The notes beneath the pieces were generated by a model. That model worked only from the letters and a program-made list of their open reading frames with translations, was not told where the DNA came from and ran no database searches. Source: Sphingobacterium populi (GTDB lineage Bacteria > Bacteroidota > Bacteroidia > Sphingobacteriales > Sphingobacteriaceae). From it: 64,000 bases of DNA. Where the stretch lies: positions 62,001 through 126,000 of the forward strand of contig NZ_LQXS01000005.1 in assembly GCF_001586775.1 (NCBI RefSeq), read 5' to 3'. This document shows positions 17,492-30,992 of the stretch, piece after piece (within the stretch, counting starts at the first letter, position 1; each line of letters starts with the position of its first letter). A program made the position numbers and the translations under genes.

Positions 17492-17551
17492 TCTTCATCG
17501 TCCACATATTAATATCTAGTTAGGTGGCTTATGATACCACCCAAGGCAAAG

Positions 17552-17586
17552 ATCGGAGGTGTTAACAGCATTCTCCGATTTTTTTT
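17552..17586 (+). terminator. Terminator of the coiled-coil gene
   Basis: ATCGGAG (17552-17558) pairs with CTCCGAT (17573-17579) and is followed by an uninterrupted run of T. Confidence 0.85.
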
Positions 17587-17750
17587 CGATGATTACCAAA
17601 TATTCGTTACACCATTTCGGGTGCTTAGCGGTATATCGATCAGTCGGTTGGCGCATAATATTGAATACCGCAACACCACGTATATTTCCAACTGCTTATT
17701 TGACGATTTTTCATGCACGCACCGTCGCACGCTATTTTCTTTTTTTATGT

Positions 17751-17781
17751 TTTGGTTTTCAACGGATAAAAGCTATTTTTG
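17751..17781 (+). promoter_or_regulatory. Promoter of atpD-atpC
   Basis: TTTG (17751-17754), a 19-nt spacer and TATTTTTG (17774-17781) match the Bacteroidota sigma-A consensus TTTG-N19-21-TAnnTTTG in full. It would give a leader of about 60 nt. Confidence 0.75.
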
Positions 17782-17824
17782 CAAACCAAAATACACCACG
17801 ACAGAAGTGGCTGTATATGAATGA

Positions 17825-19351
<1,527 letters not shown>

Positions 19352-19352
19352 T

Positions 19353-19595
19353 ATGAAATTAACAATCATAACTCCCGATAAGTTAGCATACGAAGGCGAT
19401 GTAACAGCAGTAACCGTACCCGGTAGTGCTGGTTCTTTCCAGATATTGAAAGATCACGCAGCAATCGTATCTACATTGGAAGATGGTAAAGTAATCATTA
19501 ATACGGGTACTGCAGAAGAAGTATTCCAAATCAAAGGTGGCGTTGTTGAAGCTAAAGACAATATCATAACGGTATTAGCCGAAGGTATACGCTAG
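19353..19595 (+). CDS. atpC: F0F1 ATP synthase subunit epsilon (short form)
   Basis: Central-stalk subunit linking F1 rotation to the c-ring. The 80 residues cover only the N-terminal beta-sandwich (LTIITPDKLAYEGDVTAVTVPGSAGSFQILKDHAAIV, split here by loops). The C-terminal helical hairpin that inhibits ATP hydrolysis in E. coli is absent, which is common in Bacteroidota. It starts 1 nt after the atpD stop and is followed by a strong terminator. Confidence 0.93.
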   Translation: MKLTIITPDKLAYEGDVTAVTVPGSAGSFQILKDHAAIVSTLEDGKVIINTGTAEEVFQIKGGVVEAKDNIITVLAEGIR

Positions 19596-19624
19596 TAGAT
19601 TTTTTCAAAATCACCAAAGAGATT

Positions 19625-19662
19625 AGCCTCTTAAAACATACTGTTTTAAGAGGCTTTTTTTA
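19625..19662 (+). terminator. Terminator of atpD-atpC
   Basis: Fourteen-base-pair stem AGCCTCTTAAAACA / TGTTTTAAGAGGCT around a TAC loop, followed by a T run. Confidence 0.92.
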
Positions 19663-19968
19663 TAAATTAAGTATCCCTATTTGGCATTTTAGGCAGAAAA
19701 CTACCGGCCTAGCAAAAAAATTGAATTCCACAAGGGTAGACTGATTTTAATATTAGTCTACTTTAAACAAAATAAAATTTCACAAAAAAATCATTTACTC
19801 AAAATTTAAAATCACAAATAACACGATTGCCAAATAAAAAACTTTTTTAAAATTCAACCAAGCGCTATTGCTTTAAAAATACATTCGCTTTATCTTACAA
19901 AAACAAAAAGGGAAGACCTGTCTCTACTATGATGACATCAGACAGCAGATCGTAAAACCAGGAAAGCT
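19663..19968. other. AT-rich leader region before ilvE
   Basis: About 300 bases with no gene. A 10-bp hairpin with one G-T pair lies at 19736-19745 / 19752-19761. A weak promoter-like pair (TTG at 19868, TATCTTAC near 19891) may serve the ilv operon. Near the end CTGTCT / AGACAG (19918-19923 / 19940-19945) could form a leader hairpin. The short frame at 19929 (MMTSDSRS) has no Ile, Val or Leu codons, so it is no classical attenuator peptide. Confidence 0.4.
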
Positions 19969-20859
19969 ATGCAGTATTATAATCAAGACACGTACATTTA
20001 TTTAGATGGCGAATTTGTAAAGGCGAGCGAAGCGGGCACAGACTTCTTCGGGCAGGCCTTGCACTACGGTTATGGTGCCTTTGAAGGGCTACGCGCATAC
20101 AGCACACATAATGGTGTTCGTATGTTTAAAGCGGAAGCTCACTTTGATCGACTACGCACTTCTTGCGAATCGATTAACTTGCCTTTTCCTTGGTCTACAC
20201 GCGAACTGATTGAGCAAACTTACGAGTTGCTAGCAAAAAACAATATGCGTGCAGCCTATATCCGACCGCTCGTGTTTTCAGGCTCCAATATGCATCTGAC
20301 TTCTGCGGCCAACTCCAGCATTGTGATTGCCGCTTGGGAATGGGGACCATTCTTAGGTCAGAATTTGCTCAAAGTTTGTCTTTCTGACATTCGTAGACCG
20401 CATCCAAAATCTTTCCAGATCGATGCCAAGATTTCGGGTCAGTACATTAATGCGATTCGTGCTACGAGTGATGCCATCCGCAAAGGCTTTGACGAAGCGC
20501 TGATGCTCGATCAAGATGGTTTTGTGGCACAAGCGTCGAGTGAAAATCTTTTCATAGAAAAAGATTTCAAGTTATACACCCCACCTGTACAACACGTCTT
20601 CCCTGGTATTACTAGACAAACGGTCATTGACATCTGCCGGGATCTCAACTTCGATCTCATCGAAAAAAGATTAACTATTGAAGATTTATACACAGCAGAT
20701 AGTGCATTCTTATGTGGTACAGCAGCAGGTATTATTGGAATTAAACAAATAGATGATACAGCCTATCCTGAAGATTGGGAACACACGATAGGCGCATCCA
20801 TACAACGTACATACAAAAAATTAGTATTAGAGCAAGAGAATTATGAAGTCATCATCTGA
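19969..20859 (+). CDS. ilvE: Branched-chain amino acid aminotransferase
   Basis: PLP enzyme of fold type IV that carries out the last step of Ile, Val and Leu synthesis with glutamate as donor. The Schiff-base lysine is K154 in [16 protein letters not shown]. Other signatures are [35 protein letters not shown] and FLCGTAAGI. Length 296 is normal. It is the first gene of the BCAA cluster and its 3' end overlaps ilvD by 17 nt, so the two are translationally linked. Confidence 0.95.
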   Translation: MQYYNQDTYIYLDGEFVKASEAGTDFFGQALHYGYGAFEGLRAYSTHNGVRMFKAEAHFDRLRTSCESINLPFPWSTRELIEQTYELLAKNNMRAAYIRPLVFSGSNMHLTSAANSSIVIAAWEWGPFLGQNLLKVCLSDIRRPHPKSFQIDAKISGQYINAIRATSDAIRKGFDEALMLDQDGFVAQASSENLFIEKDFKLYTPPVQHVFPGITRQTVIDICRDLNFDLIEKRLTIEDLYTADSAFLCGTAAGIIGIKQIDDTAYPEDWEHTIGASIQRTYKKLVLEQENYEVII

Positions 20860-22543
20860 CAACGAAAACACGTTAAACAGATATAGCCGCATCTTTACAC
20901 AAGATGCCACACAACCAGCCGCTAAAGCAATGCTTTACGGAATTGGATTGACTGATCAGGACATGGCGAAGGCACAAGTCGGCATTGCCAGCATGGGATA
21001 TGATGGCAACACATGCAACATGCACTTGAACGACCTCGCAAAAGAAGTCAAAAAAGGTGTTTGGTCTGAAGATTTAGTAGGATTAATATTCAATACCATC
21101 GGTGTGAGTGATGGGATGAGTAATGGTACAGACGGTATGCGCTACTCCTTGGTGAGCCGTGATGTCATCGCAGATAGTATTGAAACTATTTGTGGCGGAC
21201 AATATTATGATGGCGTGATCGCCATCCCCGGTTGTGACAAAAATATGCCCGGTGCTATTATGGCGATGGCACGTTTAGACCGCCCTTCTTTAATGGTGTA
21301 TGGAGGTACGATTGCTCCAGGCCATTATAAAGGTGAAGAATTGAATATCGTATCCGCATTTGAAGCCTTAGGACAAAAAATCTGTGGCAACATTTCGGAC
21401 GAAGATTACGAAGGTGTCATTAAACACACCTGCCCAGGCGCTGGCGCATGTGGTGGTATGTACACCGCTAATACAATGGCTTCGGCGATCGAAGCATTGG
21501 GCATGAGCCTTCCCTACTCGGCCTCGAATCCTGCAGTAAGCGCAGAAAAAAAACAAGAATGTCTTGATGCTGGAAAATACATTCGTATTCTGTTAGAAAA
21601 AGACATTAAGCCGTCCGATATCATGACGCGTAAGGCATTTGAAAATGCCATACGTAGTATTATTGTATTAGGCGGTAGTACCAACGCGGTGCTACATTTC
21701 ATTGCCATCGGTAAAGCGATTGGTGTAGAGATTACGCAAGATGACTTCCAACGCATGAGTAATGAAACGCCTGTATTGGCAGATTTCAAACCGAGCGGCA
21801 AATACTTAATGCAAGATTTACATCAATATGGCGGTACGCCAGCCGTGATGCGTTACTTATTGGACGAAGGATTGATCCACGGTGATTGCCTTACCGTAAC
21901 GGGGAAAACTGTCGCAGAGAATTTGGCTGATGTAAAATCGATCATCGATTACAATCAACCGATTATCCGCCCATTATCTGATCCAATCAAAGCAACGGGC
22001 CACTTACAAATATTGTACGGAAATATTGCTGAAAAAGGCTCCGTGGCCAAAATATCAGGTAAAGAAGGCGAGCGTTTTGAAGGACCTGCCCGCGTTTTTG
22101 ATGGCGAGCAAAACCTCATTCAAGGTATTTCTTCGGGACTCGTAAAACCAGGCGATGTTGTTGTTATTACAAACGCAGGACCAAAAGGAGCGCCAGGCAT
22201 GCCAGAGATGTTAAAACCAACCTCTGCTATTATTGGTGCAGGTTTGGGTAAATCGGTCGCATTGATCACAGATGGTCGCTTCTCAGGCGGTACACACGGT
22301 TTTGTCGTTGGCCACATCACACCAGAATCGTATGCCGGCGGATTGATCGGTTTGATCGAAGATAATGACCATATCGTGATCGATGCCGTTAATAACACCA
22401 TCAACGTTTCGTTGACCGACGAGGAAATTGCTGCTCGCCGAGCCAGATGGCAACAACCAGCATTAAAAGTATCCAAAGGAGTATTATATAAATATGCAAA
22501 AACGGTGGCCGACGCTTCCGAAGGCTGTGTAACAGATCTTTAA
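20843..22543 (+). CDS. ilvD: Dihydroxy-acid dehydratase
   Basis: Iron-sulfur enzyme that dehydrates dihydroxy acids to the 2-keto acid precursors of Val, Leu and Ile. Cluster and active-site motifs are visible: [44 protein letters not shown] and [19 protein letters not shown]. Length 566 is typical of the ILVD family. It overlaps ilvE by 17 nt and is followed by ilvB after 33 nt. Confidence 0.97.
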   Translation: MKSSSDNENTLNRYSRIFTQDATQPAAKAMLYGIGLTDQDMAKAQVGIASMGYDGNTCNMHLNDLAKEVKKGVWSEDLVGLIFNTIGVSDGMSNGTDGMRYSLVSRDVIADSIETICGGQYYDGVIAIPGCDKNMPGAIMAMARLDRPSLMVYGGTIAPGHYKGEELNIVSAFEALGQKICGNISDEDYEGVIKHTCPGAGACGGMYTANTMASAIEALGMSLPYSASNPAVSAEKKQECLDAGKYIRILLEKDIKPSDIMTRKAFENAIRSIIVLGGSTNAVLHFIAIGKAIGVEITQDDFQRMSNETPVLADFKPSGKYLMQDLHQYGGTPAVMRYLLDEGLIHGDCLTVTGKTVAENLADVKSIIDYNQPIIRPLSDPIKATGHLQILYGNIAEKGSVAKISGKEGERFEGPARVFDGEQNLIQGISSGLVKPGDVVVITNAGPKGAPGMPEMLKPTSAIIGAGLGKSVALITDGRFSGGTHGFVVGHITPESYAGGLIGLIEDNDHIVIDAVNNTINVSLTDEEIAARRARWQQPALKVSKGVLYKYAKTVADASEGCVTDL

Positions 22544-22576
22544 TCACGTCGAGACACCCTTTACGCGGAATATATC

Positions 22577-24311
22577 ATGAGCACATTAGAAAAAACGCAG
22601 TTAGAAAAAGAAACGGCTACGACAACCCAATTAAGTGGTTCGCAAGCGGTCTTGGAAGCTTTGCTTCAAGAAGGCGTAGATACCGTATTTGGTTATCCGG
22701 GCGGCGCGATTATGCCGATCTACGATGCCTTGTACGATTACAATGAGAAATTGAAACATATTCTCGTGCGTCATGAGCAGGAGGCATACATGCAGCACAA
22801 GGTTATGCACGTACTTCTGGGAAAGTTGGCGTGGCATTCGCGACCAGCGGCCCAGGAGCAACTAACTTGGTTACAGGACTGGCAGATGCTATGATTGATA
22901 GCAATCCAATTGTTTGCGTGACTGGGCAGGTTTTTGCTGCATTACTAGGTACCGATGCTTTTCAAGAAACAGACGTGATTAATATCACCACACCCGTAAC
23001 AAAGTGGAACTACCAAGTGACCGATGCCAATGAAATACCAGAGGTAATGGCCAAAGCATTCTATATCGCCAAAACTGGCGCCCCGGCCCAGTGTTAGTGG
23101 ATATCACCAAGAATGCACAACTTCAGTTGTTTGACTTTTTGGGGTACAAGAAATGTAACCATATTCGGAGTTATCGACCAAAACCAGTAGTGCGTAACGA
23201 ATACATCACGCAAGCTGCCGAGGTCATTAATAAAGCCAAGAAACCATTTGTACTATTCGGACAAGGTGTGATCTTGGGCAAAGCGGAAGCCGAATTCAGA
23301 GCATTTATAGAAAAAGGTGGCTTTCCAGCTGCTTGGACCGTCATGGGATTAAGCGCATTGGAGACAGAACATCCACTGAATGTAGGAATGTTGGGCATGC
23401 ATGGTAATTATGCGCCCAACGTCATGACGAATGAGTGTGATGTGCTGATAGCTGTCGGTATGCGTTTCGATGACCGCGTTACGGGTCGGTTAGATAAATA
23501 TGCAAAACAAGCCAAAATTGTACACTTGGATATTGACCCTGCCGAGATTGATAAGAATGTGAAATCTACCGTACCCGTTTGGGGAGATTGTAAGGAAACG
23601 CTACCAGCGCTTACTGCACTGCTACAAGAAAACGATCATAGCGCTTGGGTGGGGGAATTCCGCGAACTGGAGAAAGAGGAAATCAAGGAAGTAATTCAAG
23701 ATGAACTGAACCCTACGACCGATATCATGACGATGGGCGAAGTGCTCAAAACCTTAAATGAACTGACCAACGGCGATGCAATTATCGTGACCGATGTAGG
23801 CCAACACCAGATGGTGACTTGTCGTTACGCTAAGTTTAATTCCAGCCGATCCAACGTCACTTCGGGCGGTTTAGGTACGATGGGATTTGGTTTACCAGCT
23901 GCTATTGGAGCTTGGTACGGCGCACCGCATCGTGATGTAGTCGCCATTATCGGCGATGGCGGTATTCAGATGACGATTCAAGAACTAGGCACCATCATGC
24001 AATTCGGTGCAAAAGTCAAAATTTTGATTTTGAACAACGAGTTTTTAGGAATGGTACGTCAGTGGCAGCAGCTCTTCCATCAGCGCCGTTACTCTTTTGT
24101 AGACATTACCAGTCCAGATTTCGTAGCCGTGGCCAAAGGATACTACATCAACGGCAACAAAATTTCGGAGCGCAAGGACCTGAAATCTGCTTTGAAAACG
24201 ATGTTAGATCACGACGGGGCTTATTTATTAGAAGTCATGGTAGGCAAGGAAAACAACGTGTTTCCAATGGTGGCGCAGGGTACTTCGGTTTCAGAAATAC
24301 GGTTGAAGTAA
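22577..24311 (+). pseudogene. ilvB: Acetolactate synthase large subunit, interrupted by two apparent 1-nt deletions
   Basis: ThDP-dependent enzyme joining two pyruvates (or pyruvate and 2-ketobutyrate). Three frames together give the complete protein. Frame 1 has [16 protein letters not shown] and ends in-phase at RHEQ; a G is missing near 22780, and with it the sequence reads [18 protein letters not shown]. Frame 2 (from about 22831) has [19 protein letters not shown] and ends at KTG; a C is missing near 23079, and with it the sequence reads [14 protein letters not shown]. Frame 3 has the ThDP-binding region (IGDGGIQMTIQELGT, NNEFLGMVRQWQQ). The restored length is 578, normal for the family. 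The rest of the gene is intact, which favours sequencing error. Confidence 0.9.
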
Positions 24312-24323
24312 AAGAAATTAGAA

Positions 24324-24914
24324 ATGGAAAAGCAAGAATATACCATCACCTTATACACCGAAAATTCGATCGGGATGATCGGTCGTATATCTACGATATT
24401 TTCTCGACGCAAGATCAATATTGAGAGTCTAAACACCTCGCCATCTGAGGTGGAAGGCATACACCGTTTTACCATCGTCATCAGCGAAAGCGAGGAAGTG
24501 GTGCGCAAACTATGCCGTCAGATTGAAAAACAAGTCGAAGTATTGAAAGCGTACTACAATACCAACGATGAGTTGGTATGGCAAGAACAAGCATTATATA
24601 AAGTTCCTGCTGACGTGATTGCAGAAAAGGCCTACGTGGAGCGCTTGTTACGTCAATATGGCGCGAGTGCCGTCGTGATTCGTAATGATTACATCGTCTT
24701 CGAGACTGCAGGTCATCGCGAGGAGATCGACCGACTAACAGCCGAACTCACCAAATATAATTTGATTGAATTCGTGCGTGGCGCCCGTATTGCCATTATC
24801 AAAGAAAGCGCTGGTTTCCACAAGAAATTGAAAGAGTTTGAACAACAAGAACCATCTCCTGATGTGGTCGAGAACGAATTCTTGGATCAACAGGATCGTG
24901 TATTTACCATGTAA
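24324..24914 (+). CDS. ilvN: Acetolactate synthase small (regulatory) subunit
   Basis: Regulatory partner of ilvB, which lies 12 nt upstream. The N-terminal ACT domain (about 5-80) has the typical YTITLYTENSIGMIGRIS and RRKINIESLNTSPSEVEGIHRF, where valine binds in known family members. The C-terminal ALS_ss domain follows (about 85-175). Length 196 is somewhat longer than E. coli IlvH, in the range of Bacteroidota homologues. Feedback inhibition by valine is inferred from the family. Confidence 0.94.
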   Translation: MEKQEYTITLYTENSIGMIGRISTIFSRRKINIESLNTSPSEVEGIHRFTIVISESEEVVRKLCRQIEKQVEVLKAYYNTNDELVWQEQALYKVPADVIAEKAYVERLLRQYGASAVVIRNDYIVFETAGHREEIDRLTAELTKYNLIEFVRGARIAIIKESAGFHKKLKEFEQQEPSPDVVENEFLDQQDRVFTM

Positions 24915-24928
24915 TCTCCGAAGCAGCA

Positions 24929-25393
24929 ATGACAGAAGTATTCCAATTTATTCGCGATTCTAGGCGAGCCTTTATCGAACTATTAGATACGCTAACGCTA
25001 GAGCAGCTCAACGAAATTCCGGCAGGATACAATAATAACATCATCTGGAACTTTGGTCATATCGTTGTGTCAACACAAGGTTTGTGTTACACGCGATCAG
25101 GCATCCGACCAGACACGAATGATATTTCCTATTTTTCGACGTATGCTAAGGGTACCAAACCAACGTACTTCGTTGATCAGGCAGAAGTAGATGCGCTAAA
25201 AAAATTGGCGATCGATACGATAGATGTGTTGCAGCGTGATTACGAAGCAAATGTATTCGCAGATTTCAGCCCATTTGAGACAAGTACATACAAAGCCACA
25301 CTACACACGATCGAAGACGTCATCGTGACCACGGCCGGTCACGACAATTGGCACTTTGGCTATGCCACAGCGCAAAAAAGAAGCATTAAATAA
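24929..25393 (+). CDS. DinB-like (YfiT/DUF664-type) protein
   Basis: Four-helix-bundle protein of 154 residues. [35 protein letters not shown] carries the first metal-ligand His (WNFGHI), and [19 protein letters not shown] carries the later His pair, as expected for the DinB_2 superfamily. Members include metal-dependent thiol transferases and many proteins of unknown role. It sits between ilvN (14 nt) and ilvC (37 nt) on the same strand, so it is very probably co-transcribed, but no BCAA role is known. Confidence 0.8.
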   Translation: MTEVFQFIRDSRRAFIELLDTLTLEQLNEIPAGYNNNIIWNFGHIVVSTQGLCYTRSGIRPDTNDISYFSTYAKGTKPTYFVDQAEVDALKKLAIDTIDVLQRDYEANVFADFSPFETSTYKATLHTIEDVIVTTAGHDNWHFGYATAQKRSIK

Positions 25394-25430
25394 CCTCAAT
25401 CGATATCTAAAAAAATATAAATATAGAACA

Positions 25431-26912
25431 ATGGCAAATTATTTTAATACCCTATCACTTAGAGAGCAATTAACCCAATTAGGACATGCTGAATTTTTAG
25501 ACGCTAGCGCTTTTACAGATGGCGTTGATGCACTAAAAGGCAAGAAAATCGTAATTGTAGGTGCTGGCGCACAAGGTTTGAATCAAGGTTTGAACCTTAG
25601 AGATAGCGGTTTAGATGTTTCTTACGCGCTGCGTAAGGAGGCCATCGAGCAAAAAAGAGATTCTTGGAAAAACGCCACAGACAACAATTTTGCTGTAGGC
25701 ACATACGAGGAGTTAATCCCTTCGGCAGATCTTGTGATCAACTTGACACCGGATAAACAACACACAAATGTCGTAAACGCAGTACAACCTTTGATGAAAG
25801 AAGGTGCTACTTTGTCTTATTCGCACGGTTTCAACATCGTAGAAGAAGGATTGCAAGTACGTAAAGATTTGACCGTTATCATGGTAGCTCCAAAATCTCC
25901 AGGATCGGAAGTTCGTGCGGAGTTCTTACGCGGTTTTGGCGTCCCTACGCTTATTGCCGTTCACCCAGAAAATGATCCACAAGGAAAAGGATGGGCAGAA
26001 GCCAAAGCTTACTGTGTAGGTACAGGTGGGCACAAAGCCGGTGTATTGAAATCTTCTTTCGTAGCCGAAGTAAAATCGGATTTGATGGGTGAGCAAACCA
26101 TCTTGTGTGGATTGCTACAAACAGGTTCTATCCTATCTTTCGACAAAATGGTCGAAAAAGGAATCGATGCCGGATATGCTTCAAAATTAGTACAATACGG
26201 TGTAGAAGTGATCACCGAAGCCTTGAAACACGGTGGTGTTAGCGGCATGTTGGATCGCTTAAGCAACCCAGCAAAGATCAAAGCTTATGAACTTTCAGAA
26301 GAATTGAAAGACATCATGCGTCCATTATTCCAAAAACACCAAGACGATATTATGTCGGGCGAATTCAGCAAAACCATGATGGAAGATTGGGCAAATGACG
26401 ATGTCAACCTATTGAAATGGCGCGCCGAAACAGGTGAAACTGCTTTCGAAAAAACACCGGCTGGCGATGTACAGATCAATGAGCAAGAATACTTTGACAA
26501 TTATACATTAATGGTTGCCTTCGTACGTGCTGGCGTAGAATTGGCCTTCGAAGTGATGGTAGAAGCAGGAATCAAACCAGAAAGTGCATATTACGAATCA
26601 TTACACGAGACACCATTGATCGCTAACACGATTGCCCGCAAGAAATTATTCGAAATGAACCGCGTGATTTCTGATACCGCAGAATATGGCTGTTATCTAT
26701 TCGATCAAGCATGTAAACCATTGTTGACGGACTTCATGAGAACGGTAGATACGGATGTTGTTGGCAAAAACTTCAACGATGGCAAAGACGGTGCAGTCGA
26801 CAATTCGAAGTTAGTATCCATCAACGAAAAATTGCGCAACCATCCGGTAGAAATCGTTGGGCGTGAACTACGTAAGGCGATGAAGGCCATGAAAACGATC
26901 AAAACGGCTTAA
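25431..26912 (+). CDS. ilvC: Ketol-acid reductoisomerase, class II (long form)
   Basis: Rearranges and reduces acetolactate with NADPH, second common BCAA step. The start at 25431 ([18 protein letters not shown]) is preferred; the frame is open further upstream, but that part overlaps the preceding gene. The NADPH fold shows [21 protein letters not shown]. The long form, 493 residues, has a duplicated knotted C-terminal domain, like E. coli IlvC. The C-terminal domain includes the metal-binding region [11 protein letters not shown] and the second-half [17 protein letters not shown]. Confidence 0.96.
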   Translation: MANYFNTLSLREQLTQLGHAEFLDASAFTDGVDALKGKKIVIVGAGAQGLNQGLNLRDSGLDVSYALRKEAIEQKRDSWKNATDNNFAVGTYEELIPSADLVINLTPDKQHTNVVNAVQPLMKEGATLSYSHGFNIVEEGLQVRKDLTVIMVAPKSPGSEVRAEFLRGFGVPTLIAVHPENDPQGKGWAEAKAYCVGTGGHKAGVLKSSFVAEVKSDLMGEQTILCGLLQTGSILSFDKMVEKGIDAGYASKLVQYGVEVITEALKHGGVSGMLDRLSNPAKIKAYELSEELKDIMRPLFQKHQDDIMSGEFSKTMMEDWANDDVNLLKWRAETGETAFEKTPAGDVQINEQEYFDNYTLMVAFVRAGVELAFEVMVEAGIKPESAYYESLHETPLIANTIARKKLFEMNRVISDTAEYGCYLFDQACKPLLTDFMRTVDTDVVGKNFNDGKDGAVDNSKLVSINEKLRNHPVEIVGRELRKAMKAMKTIKTA

Positions 26913-26945
26913 ACGAGAAATCAGGATAATCCATTAAAATTTTCG

Positions 26946-26996
26946 TAATTTTGATAGACATATCACGGGTCAAATTGACGATATGTCAAGACCCGT
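26946..26996 (+). promoter_or_regulatory. leuC promoter element and overlapping inverted repeats
   Basis: TAATTTTG (26946-26953) fits the -7 consensus. Just after it, GACATATC (26957-26964) is an exact inverted repeat of GATATGTC (26980-26987). A second pair, ACGGGTC (26965-26971) and GACCCGT (26990-26996), with TTGAC / GTCAA inside, cannot form together with the first in one RNA. The set may be an operator at the transcription start or a leader switch; only the symmetry is seen. Confidence 0.5.
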
Positions 26997-27028
26997 ATCC
27001 ATAATACCACAATTTGAGAGAGAGCATA

Positions 27029-28444
<1,416 letters not shown>

Positions 28445-28479
28445 AACTTTCTTTCATTCTTCATAAGCGCTAAATCACT

Positions 28480-29241
28480 ATGCCAGCAATCAATTGGGAC
28501 ACCAAGCTATACAAGGAACAGCATCAATTCGTATCTGATTACGGTGTTGATGTATTGCAGTGGCTTGATCCTCAAGCTGGCGAACACATTTTAGAGATCG
28601 GGTGTGGCACCGGCGATTTGGCTCACAAGATACATGCTACCAAAGCTACGTTGATCGGTGTTGATGCCTCGGCAGACATGGTTGCATCAGCCAAGCAGAA
28701 ATATCCAATGATCCAATTTGAGCAGAAAGATGCTGTTCAATTGGATTACCAAAACAAGTTCGATGCCGTATTTAGCAATGCGACATTTCATTGGATCGAA
28801 AATCAAACTGGCTTGTTGAACGGCATCTACAGTAGCTTAGTTACAGGAGGTCGTTTGGTAGCCGAATTTGGTGGCAAAGGAAATATCCAATCCATTGTCG
28901 ATGCCATCGCATCTGCAGCTGTACAATTGGGAGTACGTAATCGTATTAAAACTGATTTTTGGTTTTTCCCTTCTATTGGGCAATACGCTACCATGTTAGA
29001 GTCAGCAGGATTTGAGACCGAACAAATGTGGTTGTTTGATCGACCAACAAAATTGGTGGGTGCAGATGGAATGCTTAAATGGATCCATCAATTTGCACCG
29101 CATGCCTTTGTACAGCTAAGTGCCGAAGAAGCTAGCGCTGTAACGAATCTTGCGATCGAAAGACTGAAGCCAGATTATTTTAAGAATGGCGAGTGGGTAG
29201 CGGACTATAAAAGATTGAGAATAAAAGCGGTAAAGAAGTAA
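28480..29241 (+). CDS. Tam-like class I SAM-dependent methyltransferase
   Basis: Cytoplasmic methyltransferase of 253 residues. The SAM-binding motif I is HILEIGCGTGDLAHKI (about 36-51), followed by LIGVDASADMVASAKQKYP. The stretch DAVFSNATFHWIENQ closely parallels the FANASLQW region of E. coli trans-aconitate methyltransferase (Tam), as do the N-terminal Trp/Leu-Tyr residues. Yeast Tmt1, of related activity, also methylates 3-isopropylmalate. Because this gene lies between leuC and leuD, a leucine-pathway acid is a reasonable candidate substrate, but this is inference. Confidence 0.82.
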   Translation: MPAINWDTKLYKEQHQFVSDYGVDVLQWLDPQAGEHILEIGCGTGDLAHKIHATKATLIGVDASADMVASAKQKYPMIQFEQKDAVQLDYQNKFDAVFSNATFHWIENQTGLLNGIYSSLVTGGRLVAEFGGKGNIQSIVDAIASAAVQLGVRNRIKTDFWFFPSIGQYATMLESAGFETEQMWLFDRPTKLVGADGMLKWIHQFAPHAFVQLSAEEASAVTNLAIERLKPDYFKNGEWVADYKRLRIKAVKK

Positions 29242-29258
29242 AACACAACGTAAAAAAA

Positions 29259-29540
29259 ATGACACTGGAAGTAGCCATATTGCATATCAAATCAGGACTT
29301 TCTCCGGCCTTTGAACAAGCTTTTTCAAAAGCGGAAAAGATTATTTGCAGTATGCGCGGTTACATGTCACATGAACTAAAAAAATGTATAGAAGAACAAG
29401 ACAAATATATTCTTTTAGTAAAATGGGAAACTTTGGAAGACCACACACATGGTTTCCGTCAATCTGACGAATACCAAGAGTGGAAAGCCTTACTGCATCA
29501 TTTTTACGAGCCATTTCCAGTGGTAGAACACTATGTATAG
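29259..29540 (+). CDS. Antibiotic biosynthesis monooxygenase (ABM) domain protein
   Basis: Small dimeric alpha+beta-barrel protein of 93 residues. LEVAILHIKSGLSPAFEQAFSKA at the start, MRGYMSHELKKCIEEQDKYILLVKWETLEDH in the middle and FRQSDEYQEWKALLHHFY at the end follow the ABM pattern, including the W-E/T-LEDH-x7-S signature. Family members range from quinol monooxygenases to proteins with no known activity. It lies 17 nt after the first methyltransferase and 26 nt before the second. Confidence 0.83.
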   Translation: MTLEVAILHIKSGLSPAFEQAFSKAEKIICSMRGYMSHELKKCIEEQDKYILLVKWETLEDHTHGFRQSDEYQEWKALLHHFYEPFPVVEHYV

Positions 29541-29566
29541 ATCTTTTATTTTTTTGACTTCGAAAT

Positions 29567-30391
29567 ATGTGTAATATCTGCGAGACCGTGACAGCATCAG
29601 AAAACAAAATAATAGATAGAGCATCGCAAGGTGTGGCTACAGTTTTCAACCGAAGAACACTCGATCAAGATTATCGAACGTTAAAATCGGCATTGAGACC
29701 AGGTTTACGCGTCTTAGACATCGGATGTTCGACTGGAGCAATTACAAAAGACATTGCTAATATTGTAGGGCCGACTGGCTATGTTGTCGGAATTGACAAT
29801 ACGGCATCATTTATTGAAGAGGGAAAAAAACAGTATACTAATATTCAAAATTTGGAACTCCTACATTGTGAATTGTTAGATTTTGAGAGCGATCAACAAT
29901 TTGATCTCATCGTATCGGCACGCACATTTCAATGGATTTCTACACTAAATACAGCTATTGAAAAAGTCAAGCGCTTACTAAAACCTAATGGACAGGTTTC
30001 TATTCTCGATTATAATCACGAAGCCATCAATTGGAATCCACCCATTCCAAAGAGTATGGACAACTTCTATCATATGTTTTTGATGTGGAGAAAAGATGCT
30101 GGCATGAATAATAGAATTGCTTATGATCTGGAAGAATTGCTGGAAGAACATGGATTTGGGCAGGTTGAAGTCATTAACGCCGATGAACATTACGAAGGCA
30201 ACAACCCTTTACATATAGACAAAATCAAAGTTTGGTCGCAGGTAGCCAGCTCCAAACAAATGGTTGACGAAGGTTATATTTCCGAACAAAACCGTTTAGA
30301 AGCCATTCAAGATTATAATCATTGGGCTGATCACGATGCTATCAGCATGACCATGAAATTGAGAGAAGTACGAGCAATATTAAAACAATAA
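29567..30391 (+). CDS. Second class I SAM-dependent methyltransferase
   Basis: Methyltransferase of 274 residues, related to but clearly different from the one at 28480. Motif I is [18 protein letters not shown], then [18 protein letters not shown], and [20 protein letters not shown] takes the place of the Tam FxNAxxxW region. [17 protein letters not shown] is the post-motif III strand. The N-terminal residues MCNICETV have two Cys; a GTG a few codons later (29588) is an alternative start. It ends 1 nt before leuD. Substrate unknown. Confidence 0.82.
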   Translation: MCNICETVTASENKIIDRASQGVATVFNRRTLDQDYRTLKSALRPGLRVLDIGCSTGAITKDIANIVGPTGYVVGIDNTASFIEEGKKQYTNIQNLELLHCELLDFESDQQFDLIVSARTFQWISTLNTAIEKVKRLLKPNGQVSILDYNHEAINWNPPIPKSMDNFYHMFLMWRKDAGMNNRIAYDLEELLEEHGFGQVEVINADEHYEGNNPLHIDKIKVWSQVASSKQMVDEGYISEQNRLEAIQDYNHWADHDAISMTMKLREVRAILKQ

Positions 30392-30392
30392 T

Positions 30393-30992
30393 ATGAAAAA
30401 ATTTGAAACATTACATTCTTCGGTAGTACCATTGCCGATAGAAAATATTGACACCGACCAGATCATTCCGGCACGTTTCCTAAAAGCAACGACGCGCGAA
30501 GGTTTTGGCGACAACCTATTTCGCGACTGGCGCTTTGATGGCGACAATCAACCTAAGGCTGATTTCGTGATGAATGATGCAACCTATTCGGGGAAAATCT
30601 TGGTAGCAGGTAAGAACTTTGGTTGTGGTTCATCCCGTGAGCACGCTGCTTGGGCTATTCAAGATTATGGATTTGATGTAGTTATTAGCTCCTTCTTTGC
30701 CGATATCTTTAAAGGTAACGCACTTAATAATGGCGTACTTCCGATTCAAGTGACCGAAGAGTTCTTGGAAAAGATCTTTGCATCCACATTTAAAAATCCG
30801 GAATCCAAACTGGTAATCGATCTAGAAGCGCAAACCGTGACTATTCAAGATAGCAATGAGTCATTCTCCTTCGAAATCAATCCTTATAAAAAATCATGTT
30901 TGATCAATGGATATGACGACATTGATTATATCTTAAGTCACCGTTCGGAAATCGAAGAATTCGAAAAAACGCGTCCATATAGCTATGTCTAA
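30393..30992 (+). CDS. leuD: 3-isopropylmalate dehydratase, small subunit
   Basis: Swivelling subunit of isopropylmalate isomerase, partner of LeuC. The family signature [21 protein letters not shown] is clear (shown split: [11 protein letters not shown] then [10 protein letters not shown]), as is the N-terminal [15 protein letters not shown]. Length 199 is normal. Its end overlaps the next ABC ATPase by 8 nt, so the two are probably translationally coupled. Confidence 0.95.
   Translation: MKKFETLHSSVVPLPIENIDTDQIIPARFLKATTREGFGDNLFRDWRFDGDNQPKADFVMNDATYSGKILVAGKNFGCGSSREHAAWAIQDYGFDVVISSFFADIFKGNALNNGVLPIQVTEEFLEKIFASTFKNPESKLVIDLEAQTVTIQDSNESFSFEINPYKKSCLINGYDDIDYILSHRSEIEEFEKTRPYSYV

Noticed and set aside
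19929..19955. Short leader peptide MMTSDSRS as an ilv attenuator
   Set aside because: It contains no Ile, Val or Leu codons and no terminator follows it before ilvE.
23091..24311. Frame 3 of ilvB as a separate thiamine enzyme
   Set aside because: It begins in mid-domain and joins exactly to the preceding frame once a C is restored.
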